A stretch of 64,000 nucleotides of DNA. It comes from an uncultured Bacteroides sp. (GTDB lineage Bacteria > Bacteroidota > Bacteroidia > Bacteroidales > Bacteroidaceae). The notes under the pieces were generated by a model. It did not search any database. It saw only the letters and a list, made by a program, of their open reading frames with translations, and was not told the origin of the DNA. Shown here piece after piece: positions 25,651-33,973 of this stretch (position 1 is the first letter of the stretch; the number at the start of each line of letters is the position of its first letter). Position numbers and translations under genes: made by a program. Where the stretch lies: the NCBI RefSeq assembly GCF_963677685.1, contig NZ_OY782186.1, positions 2,170,001 through 2,234,000 on the forward strand. The letters run 5' to 3'.

Positions 25651-26601
25651 ATGAAAGTATTAATAACGGGAATCCATGGTTTTGTGGGTTCTAACTTGGT
25701 AAATGCGCTTAAAGGAGAACATGATATTTATGGTGTGGATATTCTGACTCCCAATAAAGAGGGGGTGGTGAAGACTTTCTCATGGCATGATCTGAAGATG
25801 CATGCTGTTCCGGAAATGGATGTGATCATTCATCTGGCGGGAAAGGCGCACGATACGAAGAAGAAATTAGCTGCAGGAGCGTACTTTGATATTAACACAG
25901 GATTGACAAAGAAGATTTTTGATTATTTCTTGGAATCGTCGGCAGAGAAGTTTATATTCTTTAGCTCTGCCGAGGGGACTTTTAATGAAATATCAAATGA
26001 AATATTGACGGAGGATGTAATTCCTACTCCTATAGGTCCTTATGGAGAGAGTAAGATAAAGGCGGAAGAGTATATCCGCAATATTTGCTATACGATAGGG
26101 AGGATGTCTAAACGAGTGTATATATTGCGTCCATGCATGATCCATGGTCCGGGAAATAAGGGTAACTTGAATTTGCTATATAATGTGGTGCGCAAGGGTA
26201 TTCCATGGCCACTGGGTAGCTTTGAAAACCGACGCTCATTTACTTCAATAGATAATCTGTGTTTTGTGATTGAGGGACTGATGACAAAGGATGTGCCTAC
26301 GGGAATTTATCACATGGGGGATGATGAAGCGCTCTCTACGAATGAACTGATCGGGGTAATGTGTGAGGCTATGGGTAAGAGGTCGCGCATCTGGAACCTG
26401 AATAAAGAAGTGATGGAGGGTTGCGCTACTCTAGGTAGTTTCTTACATTTACCGTTGAACAGGGAACGATTACGCAAGCTTACGGAGAATTATGTGGTGT
26501 CTAACGAAAAGATAAAAGCTGCACTTGGTATTAAGAAAATGCCGGTTTCTGCTCGTGATGGATTGCTCAAGACAATCCGATCCTTTGAAAGAAAAAGATA
26601 G
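25651..26601 (+). CDS. NAD-dependent epimerase/dehydratase (extended SDR)
   Basis: A 316-residue second SDR, paralogous to the gene at 23754. It has TGIHGFVGSNLVNAL, a serine-rich active strand FIFFSSAEGTF, and Tyr-x3-Lys in GPYGESKIKAEEY. The catalytic serine context differs from the usual ST-x-x-V-Y pattern, so substrate and reaction are open. It is the last gene of the polysaccharide operon. Composition is like the WecA-like gene rather than the AT-rich middle. It probably makes or finishes the nucleotide sugar used by the initiating transferase. Confidence 0.8.
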   Translation: MKVLITGIHGFVGSNLVNALKGEHDIYGVDILTPNKEGVVKTFSWHDLKMHAVPEMDVIIHLAGKAHDTKKKLAAGAYFDINTGLTKKIFDYFLESSAEKFIFFSSAEGTFNEISNEILTEDVIPTPIGPYGESKIKAEEYIRNICYTIGRMSKRVYILRPCMIHGPGNKGNLNLLYNVVRKGIPWPLGSFENRRSFTSIDNLCFVIEGLMTKDVPTGIYHMGDDEALSTNELIGVMCEAMGKRSRIWNLNKEVMEGCATLGSFLHLPLNRERLRKLTENYVVSNEKIKAALGIKKMPVSARDGLLKTIRSFERKR

Positions 26602-26639
26602 TTCTTTATCTAATACTTAGGAATAAATATTCTAGCTCT

Positions 26640-26669
26640 TTTGTGGTTTAAATATAATATGTACATTTG
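26640..26669 (+). promoter_or_regulatory. Promoter of the AbiE-like pair
   Basis: TTTG (26640-26643), 18 nt, then TACATTTG (26662-26669), an exact -7 consensus. Transcription would start near 26676, so the TTG at 26667 cannot be the start codon of the following gene and ATG 26691 or 26703 is used. Confidence 0.6.
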
Positions 26670-26690
26670 TATGTAATAAAGATTCTTTTT

Positions 26691-26999
26691 ATGAATGGGA
26701 AAATGATAACTATAAATGATTTTTCTCCTTATCTTTTTTGGGATGTAGACAAGGAGGCTATCGACATGAACATGCATGCCTCATATATTATCAAGCGTGT
26801 GTTGGAATATGGACAATTGAATGATTGGCATTTGATTCGTGATTTCTACTCTCTTTCTGTAATTGTAGAGAAAGCAAAATCTTTTAGAGAATTAGAACCA
26901 CGCGCTTTATCTTATATCGCACTTATATCTAACACACCTATAGAAGAATTTAGATGCTACACTATTCAACAGTCGATACCTCAACACTGGAACTTCTAA
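26691..26999 (+). CDS. Antitoxin-like protein of an AbiE-type pair (DUF6922-like)
   Basis: About 102 residues from ATG 26691 (MNGKMITINDFSPYLFWDVD), or 98 from ATG 26703. The pattern LFWDVDKEAIDMNMHASYIIKRVLEYGQLNDW, quoted here only by its parts LFWDVD, KRVLEYG and NDWHLI, is one I associate with a Bacteroidetes family found ahead of AbiEii nucleotidyltransferase genes. It would be the partner or antitoxin of the downstream protein, perhaps binding DNA. Its 3' end overlaps the original toxin start (ATG 26954) by 46 nt. Family name is from memory; the pairing is seen in the sequence. Confidence 0.65.
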   Translation: MNGKMITINDFSPYLFWDVDKEAIDMNMHASYIIKRVLEYGQLNDWHLIRDFYSLSVIVEKAKSFRELEPRALSYIALISNTPIEEFRCYTIQQSIPQHWNF

Positions 27000-27556
27000 A
27001 AAAGTTGCAACAATAGCCTTCCTTGCTAAATACTCGCTTAGTAGGAGGAACAGCTTTGGCACTACAAATAGGACATCGCAAATCTGTTGATTTAGATCTA
27101 TTCGGAATCGTAACTGCAGAATCAAATATATTGGTTGAAGAACTGAAGAGTTTGGGTAACCTTACTATACTCAAGGATTCTAAAAATATCCATATCTATC
27201 TCATTAATAATGTAAAAGTTGACATCGTTAATTATTCGTATAAATGGATAGAGGAGGCTATTGTCATAGATAATGTTCGCATGGCTGGCTTAAAAGATAT
27301 TAGCGCTATGAAATTAGCTGCTGTAACAGGTCGTGGCTCAAAAAAAGATTTTATTGATATTTATTTTTTATCGCATAAGTATTCTTTAAAAAAAATGCTT
27401 TCTTACTATTCAATTAAATATCCGGAAGGTTCTGAATTTATTGTTTTGAAAAGCTTATCCTACTTAGATGATGCTGAAGAAGATCCATCCCCTTTTATGT
27501 TAGAGAAAATCACATGGGATGAAATAAAAAAAATGCTTTGCAATTTACTAAAATAG
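26954..27556 (+). pseudogene. AbiEii/AbiGii-type nucleotidyltransferase toxin, interrupted by an early stop
   Basis: Downstream of 27017 the frame encodes RLVGGTALALQIGHRKSVDLD, the G-G-T-A-L-A and S-x-D-L-D motifs of the AbiEii nucleotidyltransferase toxin family. The frame extends upstream to ATG 26954 as MLHYSTVDTSTLELLKKLQQ, the expected N-terminus. Codon 21 (27014-27016) is TAG, where homologues continue with a residue before a Pro-x-Leu stretch. The remaining frame can start only at rare codons such as TTG 27023, just before the GGTALA motif. The intact frame to 27556 is otherwise undamaged, suggesting a recent nonsense mutation, suppression, or a truncated but active form. With its antitoxin it would form a type IV-like abortive infection system. 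Confidence 0.7.
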
Positions 27557-27622
27557 ACATATGAATTACTTTCACTGAATATATCCAAGAGCATTTTTAG
27601 TAATAATTAAAACCTTAAAAGT

Positions 27623-28630
27623 ATGAAACAAAATGTCTATGGAAGTGCACTAGTGCTGGGATTAGCACTCTCACTTTTTTCGTGTGCATCGGCTGAGAAG
27701 GATCCGTTGCCTTCATGGAACAATACTGCTGTCAAGGAGCAGATTATGAAGTATGTAACAAGAGCAAAGGAATCAATTCCTGTGGAAGACAGGATAGCGG
27801 TGTTTGACATGGATGGGACCATTGCGTGTGAAACTCCGTTGTGGTTTGAAATGGCTACGGCGGTGAATGGACTGAATAAGCAGTTGGCTGCTAACCCGGA
27901 ATTGATAAAATACAGGGAATATGAGTATGCAAAGAAGCTTGCTGTGAATCCTGCGGATACTTCGGTGATTAATCATTGGGTAGTGGGTGGAGTGAACTAT
28001 ATTGATTCGATGGTGCTGAAAGCGTATGAAGGAGTGGATTATGAAAGTTATATTGCTTCGTCTACGGATTATCTGACGACTACGAAGGATCGGAAATTTA
28101 ACTTGATTCTGGGAGATATGTTCTACCAACCGATGTTGGAGTTGATAAAATATATGAAGAAAAATCATTTTGAGGTGTATATTGTGTCGGGATCTATGTC
28201 TGGCGTGATATGGAGTATTTGTCCGCAAACGATTGATTTGGATCGTAGACATTTAATCGGTACAAGGCAGGAGATAACTCCGGTTTACAAGGATGGTAAA
28301 ACGTTGTTTATAGCTCAGAAGGCTATCTTTACACCCAAAAATGATGGTAATGGTAAGAGCATGAATATTTATGATCAAATAGGAAAGGTTCCTGTTTTTG
28401 CTTTTGGTAATACTTCGGGAGATTTCGGAATGTTTCATCTGGTTTCGACAAGCAAGTATCCGCATATGGCATTGATGCTTAATCATGATGATGATACGAG
28501 AGAGTATGCTTATCCTCCTTATCATGGTGCGGCTGTTCCTGAATGGCAGGATTCGCTTAAGATAAATCACTGGGTGCAGGTGGACATGAGTGATAATTTT
28601 AAAACGGTATTTAAATTGCCTGCTAATTGA
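27623..28630 (+). CDS. HAD-superfamily phosphatase lipoprotein
   Basis: A 335-residue secreted or outer-membrane-facing lipoprotein: signal peptide with lipobox LSLFSC (Cys21). The HAD motif I is VFDMDGTIACE (Asp62, Asp64), motif II lies in EVYIVSGSMSGVIW and motif IV in FAFGNTSGDFGMF. The cap region and motifs resemble the phosphoserine-phosphatase-like HAD group. It probably removes phosphate from a small molecule in the periplasm; the substrate is unknown. It stands alone, with a terminator just after its stop, and is not obviously linked to the radical SAM pair downstream. Confidence 0.8.
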   Translation: MKQNVYGSALVLGLALSLFSCASAEKDPLPSWNNTAVKEQIMKYVTRAKESIPVEDRIAVFDMDGTIACETPLWFEMATAVNGLNKQLAANPELIKYREYEYAKKLAVNPADTSVINHWVVGGVNYIDSMVLKAYEGVDYESYIASSTDYLTTTKDRKFNLILGDMFYQPMLELIKYMKKNHFEVYIVSGSMSGVIWSICPQTIDLDRRHLIGTRQEITPVYKDGKTLFIAQKAIFTPKNDGNGKSMNIYDQIGKVPVFAFGNTSGDFGMFHLVSTSKYPHMALMLNHDDDTREYAYPPYHGAAVPEWQDSLKINHWVQVDMSDNFKTVFKLPAN

Positions 28631-28692
28631 GTAGGATATAGATAAAGAATAGAGATGAATTTGCTTTGAACATAAAGTTCGGGCAATATTAT

Positions 28693-28720
28693 AAAAAAGA
28701 GAGTATTCGCTCTCTTTTTT
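28693..28720 (+). terminator. Intrinsic terminator after the HAD gene
   Basis: AAAAAAGAGAG (28693-28703) pairs with CTCTCTTTTTT (28710-28720) around a 6-nt loop, continuing into T-rich sequence. It separates the HAD gene from the radical SAM gene. Confidence 0.85.
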
Positions 28721-28892
28721 TGTTTATAATAACTTCTATATTGAAAAATAATTTTATTAAATTATTTGGTATTTTTAGTGAACATAATAAATCCATAAAT
28801 GTTTCTACTTTTATAGATGATTTTTACATCTTATATTTTGATACAAAAATATGGTAATAATCATATTATCAACAATATAAAAGTGTGTTATT

Positions 28893-30356
28893 ATGGAAAA
28901 TACATTACTAAAATACCAACCTGTAACTTCCGTATGGGAGGTAACAATGGGATGTAACATGAATTGTACACATTGTGGCTCTTCTTGTAATCAACCTTAT
29001 AATGATGAACTTTCTACTCAAGAGGCTCTACAGTTGGTTAAAGAGATAGCGGAACTGGGCGTGAAATGGGTCACTCTATCGGGTGGTGAACCTCTGACCA
29101 GGCAAGATCTGCCTGAGCTGATAAAAGTATTAAAAGAAAATGGAGTAGGGGCGAACGTCATCACCAATGGATGGCTGTTGCCTCAGAAAGCGAAGATGTT
29201 AGCTGAAGCGGGAGTGTCTGTTGTGGCAATCAGCATCGATGGCACAAAGGAGATTCATGATGAAACTCGTCGCCAGGGATCTTTTGAGAGGGATATGGAG
29301 GGAATACGCTTGCTGCGTGAACTGAATGTGGAGGTGGGAGCAATCACTACTATCACTCAAAAGAATATCGGACATCTGAAAGAATTACGTGAGGAGCTTA
29401 TTAAGGCGAAGGTTAGTTCGTGGCAGGTACAAATCGGCTTGCCGATGGGGAACTTGCTAAAGCATAAGGAGAATATTATCAGACCGGAACAAGTGGATGA
29501 TATTATTGATTTTTGTTATGAAACGGCATTGGAAGGACGGATAAAGATGTATCCGGCGGATTGTATCGGTTATTATACGGAGAAGGAGCAGGAAATCAAA
29601 AGACGTTCATACAATGTGGAGCATGCGTTATGGAATGGTTGTAACGCGGGAATTAGAGGCTTCGGGATCTTGCAAAACGGAGATATCATAGGATGTACTT
29701 CGGTGAGAGATAAAGAGTATATAGAGGGCAATATAAGAGAGCGTTCGCTTAGTGATATATGGAATGATGAGAATGCCTTTGGTTGGCGCAGGAATATGAA
29801 GAAAGAGATGCTGTCGGGGCACTGCAAAGAGTGTGTTTATGGTAATAAATGCTTGGGTGGCTGTACGAATACAAGGCTTACCATGGAGGGTTCTATTTAT
29901 GGGGAGAATAAGTATTGTTCATATAATGTGTATCTGAAAAAGAAGATGGCGGAGATTGCTACAGAAGTGGATGCTAATGCTACATTGAAGAAGGCTCAGG
30001 AGGCTCTGAGACAGAACGAGGTTCAGATGGCTCTAATGTTGGCTAAACGGGGAATAGAGCTGAATGGCAAGGATAGGGAGTTGCATAAAGAGCTTTATAA
30101 GCTGAAAGGGTATGCTGACTTTATGTGTGGTAATTATAAGGATGCGGAAGAGAGTAATGCGGAGGCTCTAAGACTATACAAGGATGATGCGTATGCGATA
30201 AAAGGTTTGGCTTTGTCAATGTACAAACAAAATAAATACCCGCTGGAAGAGGTTATTCAGTTAATGGAAAAAGCGAATAAGCTGAGTGGCGGAGCAGACA
30301 TGGATATCATACACGATTTGAATTTGCTGAAACAAGAGAATCTGGCTTCCAGATAA
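28893..30356 (+). CDS. Radical SAM/SPASM peptide-modifying enzyme with C-terminal TPR-like helices
   Basis: A 487-residue protein. Residues 1-230 are a radical SAM barrel with the [4Fe-4S] motif CNMNCTHC (Cys21, 25, 28), the SAM-binding LSGGEPLTR (63-70), and VITNGWLL. Residues 250-342 are a full SPASM domain: Cys250, then GX4C at 263-268, CX2CX5CX3C (Cys311, 314, 320, 324) and Cys342, enough to hold two auxiliary clusters. Residues ~362-480 form TPR-like helical repeats (ALMLAKRGIELNG, DAEESNAEALRLY). SPASM enzymes commonly modify ribosomal peptides. The next gene, 37 nt on, encodes a protein with seven YGYPC-type repeats and is the likely substrate. No RRE (PqqD-like) domain is visible, so the TPR may bind the substrate. 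Confidence 0.85.
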   Translation: MENTLLKYQPVTSVWEVTMGCNMNCTHCGSSCNQPYNDELSTQEALQLVKEIAELGVKWVTLSGGEPLTRQDLPELIKVLKENGVGANVITNGWLLPQKAKMLAEAGVSVVAISIDGTKEIHDETRRQGSFERDMEGIRLLRELNVEVGAITTITQKNIGHLKELREELIKAKVSSWQVQIGLPMGNLLKHKENIIRPEQVDDIIDFCYETALEGRIKMYPADCIGYYTEKEQEIKRRSYNVEHALWNGCNAGIRGFGILQNGDIIGCTSVRDKEYIEGNIRERSLSDIWNDENAFGWRRNMKKEMLSGHCKECVYGNKCLGGCTNTRLTMEGSIYGENKYCSYNVYLKKKMAEIATEVDANATLKKAQEALRQNEVQMALMLAKRGIELNGKDRELHKELYKLKGYADFMCGNYKDAEESNAEALRLYKDDAYAIKGLALSMYKQNKYPLEEVIQLMEKANKLSGGADMDIIHDLNLLKQENLASR

Positions 30357-30393
30357 TATGAATCTTATTTGTCTAACTAAAAATTAAAATGCA

Positions 30394-31068
30394 ATGAAAG
30401 AATCGATCACTGCCTATCAGGGCAAAAGTTTTCATGTGACACTGCAATCGTATCTTGGTAGCACAAATTACGGTTGGTGTTTGCTCTCATTACCGAAAGG
30501 TATTATTCTCGCCGGACAAGCAAATGAACCGGTGTCTGACAATGGCAGAATGAGTGTGATGACGAATCAGATGTTTTTCTTTATCCCTACTGAATCTTCT
30601 CAAAAACAGGTAGAGATAGATTTCGGATTGTGCCGTCTTAACCAGGAGGCTTCAGAATTGAATCCGTTTAAGTATGAGGAAAAGGTTACGGTGATGGTAA
30701 GTGTGGTTCCCGCTAACACTGTGGAAGGAAGCAAGTTTGTGAAATACACTGATAATGCGGCTACGTATTCTCCTGCAACGGGACATGATTTGATGGCTGC
30801 ATTGAAGTATGGCTATCCTTGTGATCTGGAAGCAAATGTGGGGTTGAAGTACGGGTACCCGTGCGCACAAACTAATTATTTGTATGGTTATCCTTGTAGC
30901 CAGGACAGCTTGGGAGCTAATTTGAAGTATGGCTATCCATGTTCGCAGTCGGTTTACTTATATGGATATCCTTGTAATCAGGATAACTTAGGGGCTAATG
31001 TGAAATACGGTTACCCTTGCGGGCAGACTGATACTCCGGTATTGAAATACGGTTATCCAAACTGTTAG
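30394..31068 (+). CDS. Repeat protein with seven YGYP(C/NC) motifs; probable substrate of the radical SAM enzyme
   Basis: A 224-residue protein without signal peptide. Residues 1 to ~110 resemble a chagasin/I42-type beta domain by pattern (STNYGW loop at 23-28, QMFFFIPTE, VEIDFGLCRLNQ, then EEKVTVMVSVV), though the inhibitor loops are not intact. From 137 on, YGYPC occurs at 139-143, 153-157, 164-168, 179-183, 190-194 and 205-209, and the protein ends YGYPNC (219-224). Spacings are 14, 11, 15, 11, 15 and 14 residues. Each motif is preceded by LK, YL or VK. It directly follows the radical SAM gene. The likely reading is a multi-core modified peptide or a metal-binding repeat protein. I know no named family for it. 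Confidence 0.8.
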   Translation: MKESITAYQGKSFHVTLQSYLGSTNYGWCLLSLPKGIILAGQANEPVSDNGRMSVMTNQMFFFIPTESSQKQVEIDFGLCRLNQEASELNPFKYEEKVTVMVSVVPANTVEGSKFVKYTDNAATYSPATGHDLMAALKYGYPCDLEANVGLKYGYPCAQTNYLYGYPCSQDSLGANLKYGYPCSQSVYLYGYPCNQDNLGANVKYGYPCGQTDTPVLKYGYPNC

Positions 31069-31075
31069 TCTGTAC

Positions 31076-31152
31076 TATGTGCCGAAGAATGGCACATATA
31101 GGTAAAAAAGGACAATAAAGATGTTGATCAGCACCGTCGTTATTGCCCTTTT
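31076..31152. terminator. Two hairpins between convergent genes
   Basis: TATGTGCC (31076-31083) pairs with GGCACATA (31091-31098). A second stem pairs AAAAGGACAATAA (31106-31118) with TTATTGCCCTTTT (31140-31152) with one mismatch, followed by TCTGTTTTT. They end the radical SAM operon and probably the convergent Wzi-like gene. Confidence 0.75.
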
Positions 31153-31173
31153 CTGTTTTTCTGTATCTTGAGA

Positions 31174-32631
31174 TTATTTGCTAAGTAATCCGGATTTACG
31201 TATTACAAGCATTCCTCCCTGATTGTTGCCAACTACTAACCCATGGTCAACTCCGTAGGAGGCTGTAAAGCTCCATCCTTTAAGTTTTGCAGGAGTATAG
31301 GTCAATTCGGCAAGTCCATAAGTTTGCCTTTTCATCTTTTCATATGGTTGAAAATAAGTTCCAAAATTACGGGTTAGTGAGAGCATCATGCGGTAACTAA
31401 GTTCGGAAGTAGGATTTCCTGTAATACCAAAATGGTGGGCAAAAACTCTGTTGTTGTAGAAAGAGATTTGTCCGTTAGTATTATAAATAGGAGAGGTGAG
31501 TAAGGGGTTTCCTAACCCCATACCCCAATGTTGCCATCCGGTATAGATGCCATGATTATAATAATTGTCAAGAAGTCTGCTATCAAGAAATGCATCGGCC
31601 ATTGATTTATTACCTCTTGTTTGGTCACAACTCCCCATGAATTCGTATAAAAATTGACTAATAAAAGGATTCTTAGGAAAGGTTACTTCAAAGGCGTACA
31701 ATCCATCTTTCCAAGGGTAGCGCGTAAGAAATAACATGGAATGATCTTCAAAATAATGTTCGTAGTAAGCACGAAGTTTCCAGTCTCCGGAATGATAGGA
31801 AAGGGAGGCATGCCAACTACCGACCACATTTCCTTCGATATTTTCTTGCTCAGTGACAGGAGAATCTTCTCCACCAGGTAAGGGAATTATGGCTTTTAAA
31901 TAATCTTTTAATTTTGAAGGAAGATTCGTCTTTTTGCCATTGGCATACTGATTACCTGCAAATTGGGTTTCCATCTGAAGCCCTCCTTCAAAAATGACGG
32001 GAGCCTTTTGCAGATTACCGACTTTAAAGTAAAAAGCCTTGGAATGATACATCACTGATCGGGTGCGCTTCGCATCGGGTGTAGCAAAGTCTTTCTGCCA
32101 ATTATTATCGGTGAAACGTCCGTAAGCTATGTGTCCGCGGATGGCCAGCCAATCGTTAGTATGAGGTACAGTCCAATAATCTTCCACTCCTACCCATAGT
32201 TGAGGAATAGGGCGTGCATTGCCCGAGAGAGTAAGTCCACCACTGGATAATACAGGGTTAATAAGTTCTGGCTGACGTTCTTTACTACCTGCACTAAACG
32301 TAATGCCTCGATATCTGATATCGGCATAAGCTTGTTGTACAATGAATGAAGAAGTAAAATTATATGCAGTAGCCAATTCGAGGCCGAAACCATAAGAAAA
32401 TCTTTTCATATGATCTGTGGGTTGAAAGAGTCCGGCAGAGAAATATCCGTTGTTTTTCTCGATAGAACTGAGCCCCTGTTTATTGGCAGAAAGCCAAAGA
32501 GGAGAGTGCTCTCCTGATGAAGCAGTAATACCTGTCTGAATGGTATATGTTAATCCTTTTGTAGTTTGTGCTTTAGCAAACATCGATGCAAATGTTGCTA
32601 AAATAAGCACGTTTAGCGTTCGTCTAGTCAT
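31174..32631 (-). CDS. Capsule assembly Wzi-family outer-membrane protein
   Basis: A 485-residue beta-barrel protein with a signal peptide (MTRRTLNVLILATFASMFAK, cleaved near AKA-Q). The sequence alternates polar and aromatic residues as in outer-membrane strands and carries Wzi-family hallmarks: SPLWLSANKQGL near the N-terminus, AYADIRYRGITFSAGSKER, and GWQHWGMGLGNPLL. Wzi proteins help attach or organise capsule at the cell surface. It lies 4.6 kb behind the polysaccharide operon on the other strand, so a link to that capsule is plausible but not proven. A -7 box TACTTTTG is present on the minus strand at 32666-32673. Confidence 0.85.
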   Translation of the reverse strand: MTRRTLNVLILATFASMFAKAQTTKGLTYTIQTGITASSGEHSPLWLSANKQGLSSIEKNNGYFSAGLFQPTDHMKRFSYGFGLELATAYNFTSSFIVQQAYADIRYRGITFSAGSKERQPELINPVLSSGGLTLSGNARPIPQLWVGVEDYWTVPHTNDWLAIRGHIAYGRFTDNNWQKDFATPDAKRTRSVMYHSKAFYFKVGNLQKAPVIFEGGLQMETQFAGNQYANGKKTNLPSKLKDYLKAIIPLPGGEDSPVTEQENIEGNVVGSWHASLSYHSGDWKLRAYYEHYFEDHSMLFLTRYPWKDGLYAFEVTFPKNPFISQFLYEFMGSCDQTRGNKSMADAFLDSRLLDNYYNHGIYTGWQHWGMGLGNPLLTSPIYNTNGQISFYNNRVFAHHFGITGNPTSELSYRMMLSLTRNFGTYFQPYEKMKRQTYGLAELTYTPAKLKGWSFTASYGVDHGLVVGNNQGGMLVIRKSGLLSK

Positions 32632-32822
32632 TTTTTTTAAATAAGAGTGTTCTATTTTTCATTCGCAAAAGTACTGAAAATGTTTTTCATGAATCTGATA
32701 AAGCTTTTCTTTTAACTTCTTTTTATTCCATAAACAGAAAAAAAAGAACAACTATTGACTAATATCTTCAAGATTTGTATCGTGAATAAAGAATCTAATT
32801 GACAAATAAAACTATAAATTCC

Positions 32823-32854
32823 TTTTAGTTTTTCAATGTATATGTGTATTTTTG
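32823..32854 (+). promoter_or_regulatory. Promoter of gmd-fcl
   Basis: The -7 box TATTTTTG (32847-32854) matches TAnnTTTG exactly. TTTT at 32823-32826, 20 nt upstream, stands for the -33 TTTG. The leader would be about 30 nt. Confidence 0.55.
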
Positions 32855-32890
32855 CACACAATTTAAATAAATGTCAAGTTTATAATCAGC

Positions 32891-33973
32891 ATGAAGAAAA
32901 TAGCATTAATCACCGGAATCACCGGACAGGACGGGTCTTTCTTAGCCGAGTTTCTAATTGAAAAAGGATATGAAGTGCATGGCATTATTCGTCGCTCTTC
33001 TTCTTTTAACACTGCGCGTATAGAACATCTCTACTTGGATGAGTGGGTAAGGGATATGAAGAAAGATCGTTTGGTGAACCTGCATTATGGAGATATGACG
33101 GACAGTAGTTCGTTGATTCGCATTATTCAGGTAGTGAAGCCGGATGAAATCTATAATTTGGCTGCACAAAGTCACGTGAAGGTATCATTTGACGTGCCGG
33201 AATATACAGCCGAATCGGATGCGGTAGGTACATTGCGCTTACTTGAGGCGGTACGTATTCTTGGTTTGGAGAAAAAAACAAAAATTTATCAGGCTTCAAC
33301 TTCGGAACTTTTTGGTAAGGTACAGGAAGTACCTCAGAAAGAAACTACTCCTTTCTATCCGCGTAGTCCGTATGGGGTTGCTAAGCAATATGGTTTCTGG
33401 ATTACGAAGAACTATCGTGAGAGTTACGGCATGTTTGCAGTAAACGGTATCTTGTTTAATCATGAGAGTGAACGCCGCGGGGAGACATTTGTTACCCGTA
33501 AGATTACATTGGCTGCGGCACGCATTGCACAGGGGTTTCAGGATAAGTTGTATCTGGGGAATCTGGATTCTTTGCGCGACTGGGGTTATGCGAAGGATTA
33601 TGTAGAATGTATGTGGTTGATTCTGCAACATGACACTCCGGAGGATTTTGTAATTGCTACGGGTGAGTACCACACTGTTCGCGAGTTTGCTACACTTGCC
33701 TTTAAAGAAGTGGGTATCGAACTACGATGGGAAGGTAAAGGAGTTGACGAGAAGGGTATTGACATCGCTACCGGCAGGGTATTGGTAGAGGTTGATCCGA
33801 AATATTTCCGTCCTGCAGAAGTGGAACAATTGTTGGGAGATCCGACAAAAGCAAAGACATTGCTTGGATGGAATCCTACTCAAACAAGTTTTCCTGAACT
33901 GGTACGCATCATGGCGGCACATGACATGAAGTTTGTGCGTAAACTGCACATGAGACAAGAAATGGACAAATAA
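32891..33973 (+). CDS. gmd: GDP-mannose 4,6-dehydratase
   Basis: A 360-residue extended SDR making GDP-4-keto-6-deoxymannose, the first step of de novo GDP-L-fucose synthesis. The NADP-binding motif is [16 protein letters not shown]; the [17 protein letters not shown] loop is the GMD signature; catalytic residues are in [10 protein letters not shown] and [13 protein letters not shown] (Tyr-x3-Lys). [17 protein letters not shown] is also diagnostic. The stop codon shares a base with the start of fcl (TAATG), so the two are coupled. Product feeds the same pool as Fkp. Confidence 0.97.
   Translation: MKKIALITGITGQDGSFLAEFLIEKGYEVHGIIRRSSSFNTARIEHLYLDEWVRDMKKDRLVNLHYGDMTDSSSLIRIIQVVKPDEIYNLAAQSHVKVSFDVPEYTAESDAVGTLRLLEAVRILGLEKKTKIYQASTSELFGKVQEVPQKETTPFYPRSPYGVAKQYGFWITKNYRESYGMFAVNGILFNHESERRGETFVTRKITLAAARIAQGFQDKLYLGNLDSLRDWGYAKDYVECMWLILQHDTPEDFVIATGEYHTVREFATLAFKEVGIELRWEGKGVDEKGIDIATGRVLVEVDPKYFRPAEVEQLLGDPTKAKTLLGWNPTQTSFPELVRIMAAHDMKFVRKLHMRQEMDK

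Noticed and set aside
28666..28857. 63-codon ORF between the HAD gene and the radical SAM gene
   Set aside because: It contains the HAD terminator hairpin, has no ATG start, and its composition is low-complexity Phe/Ile/Lys typical of AT-rich non-coding DNA. It could have been a short RiPP precursor but has no suitable core.
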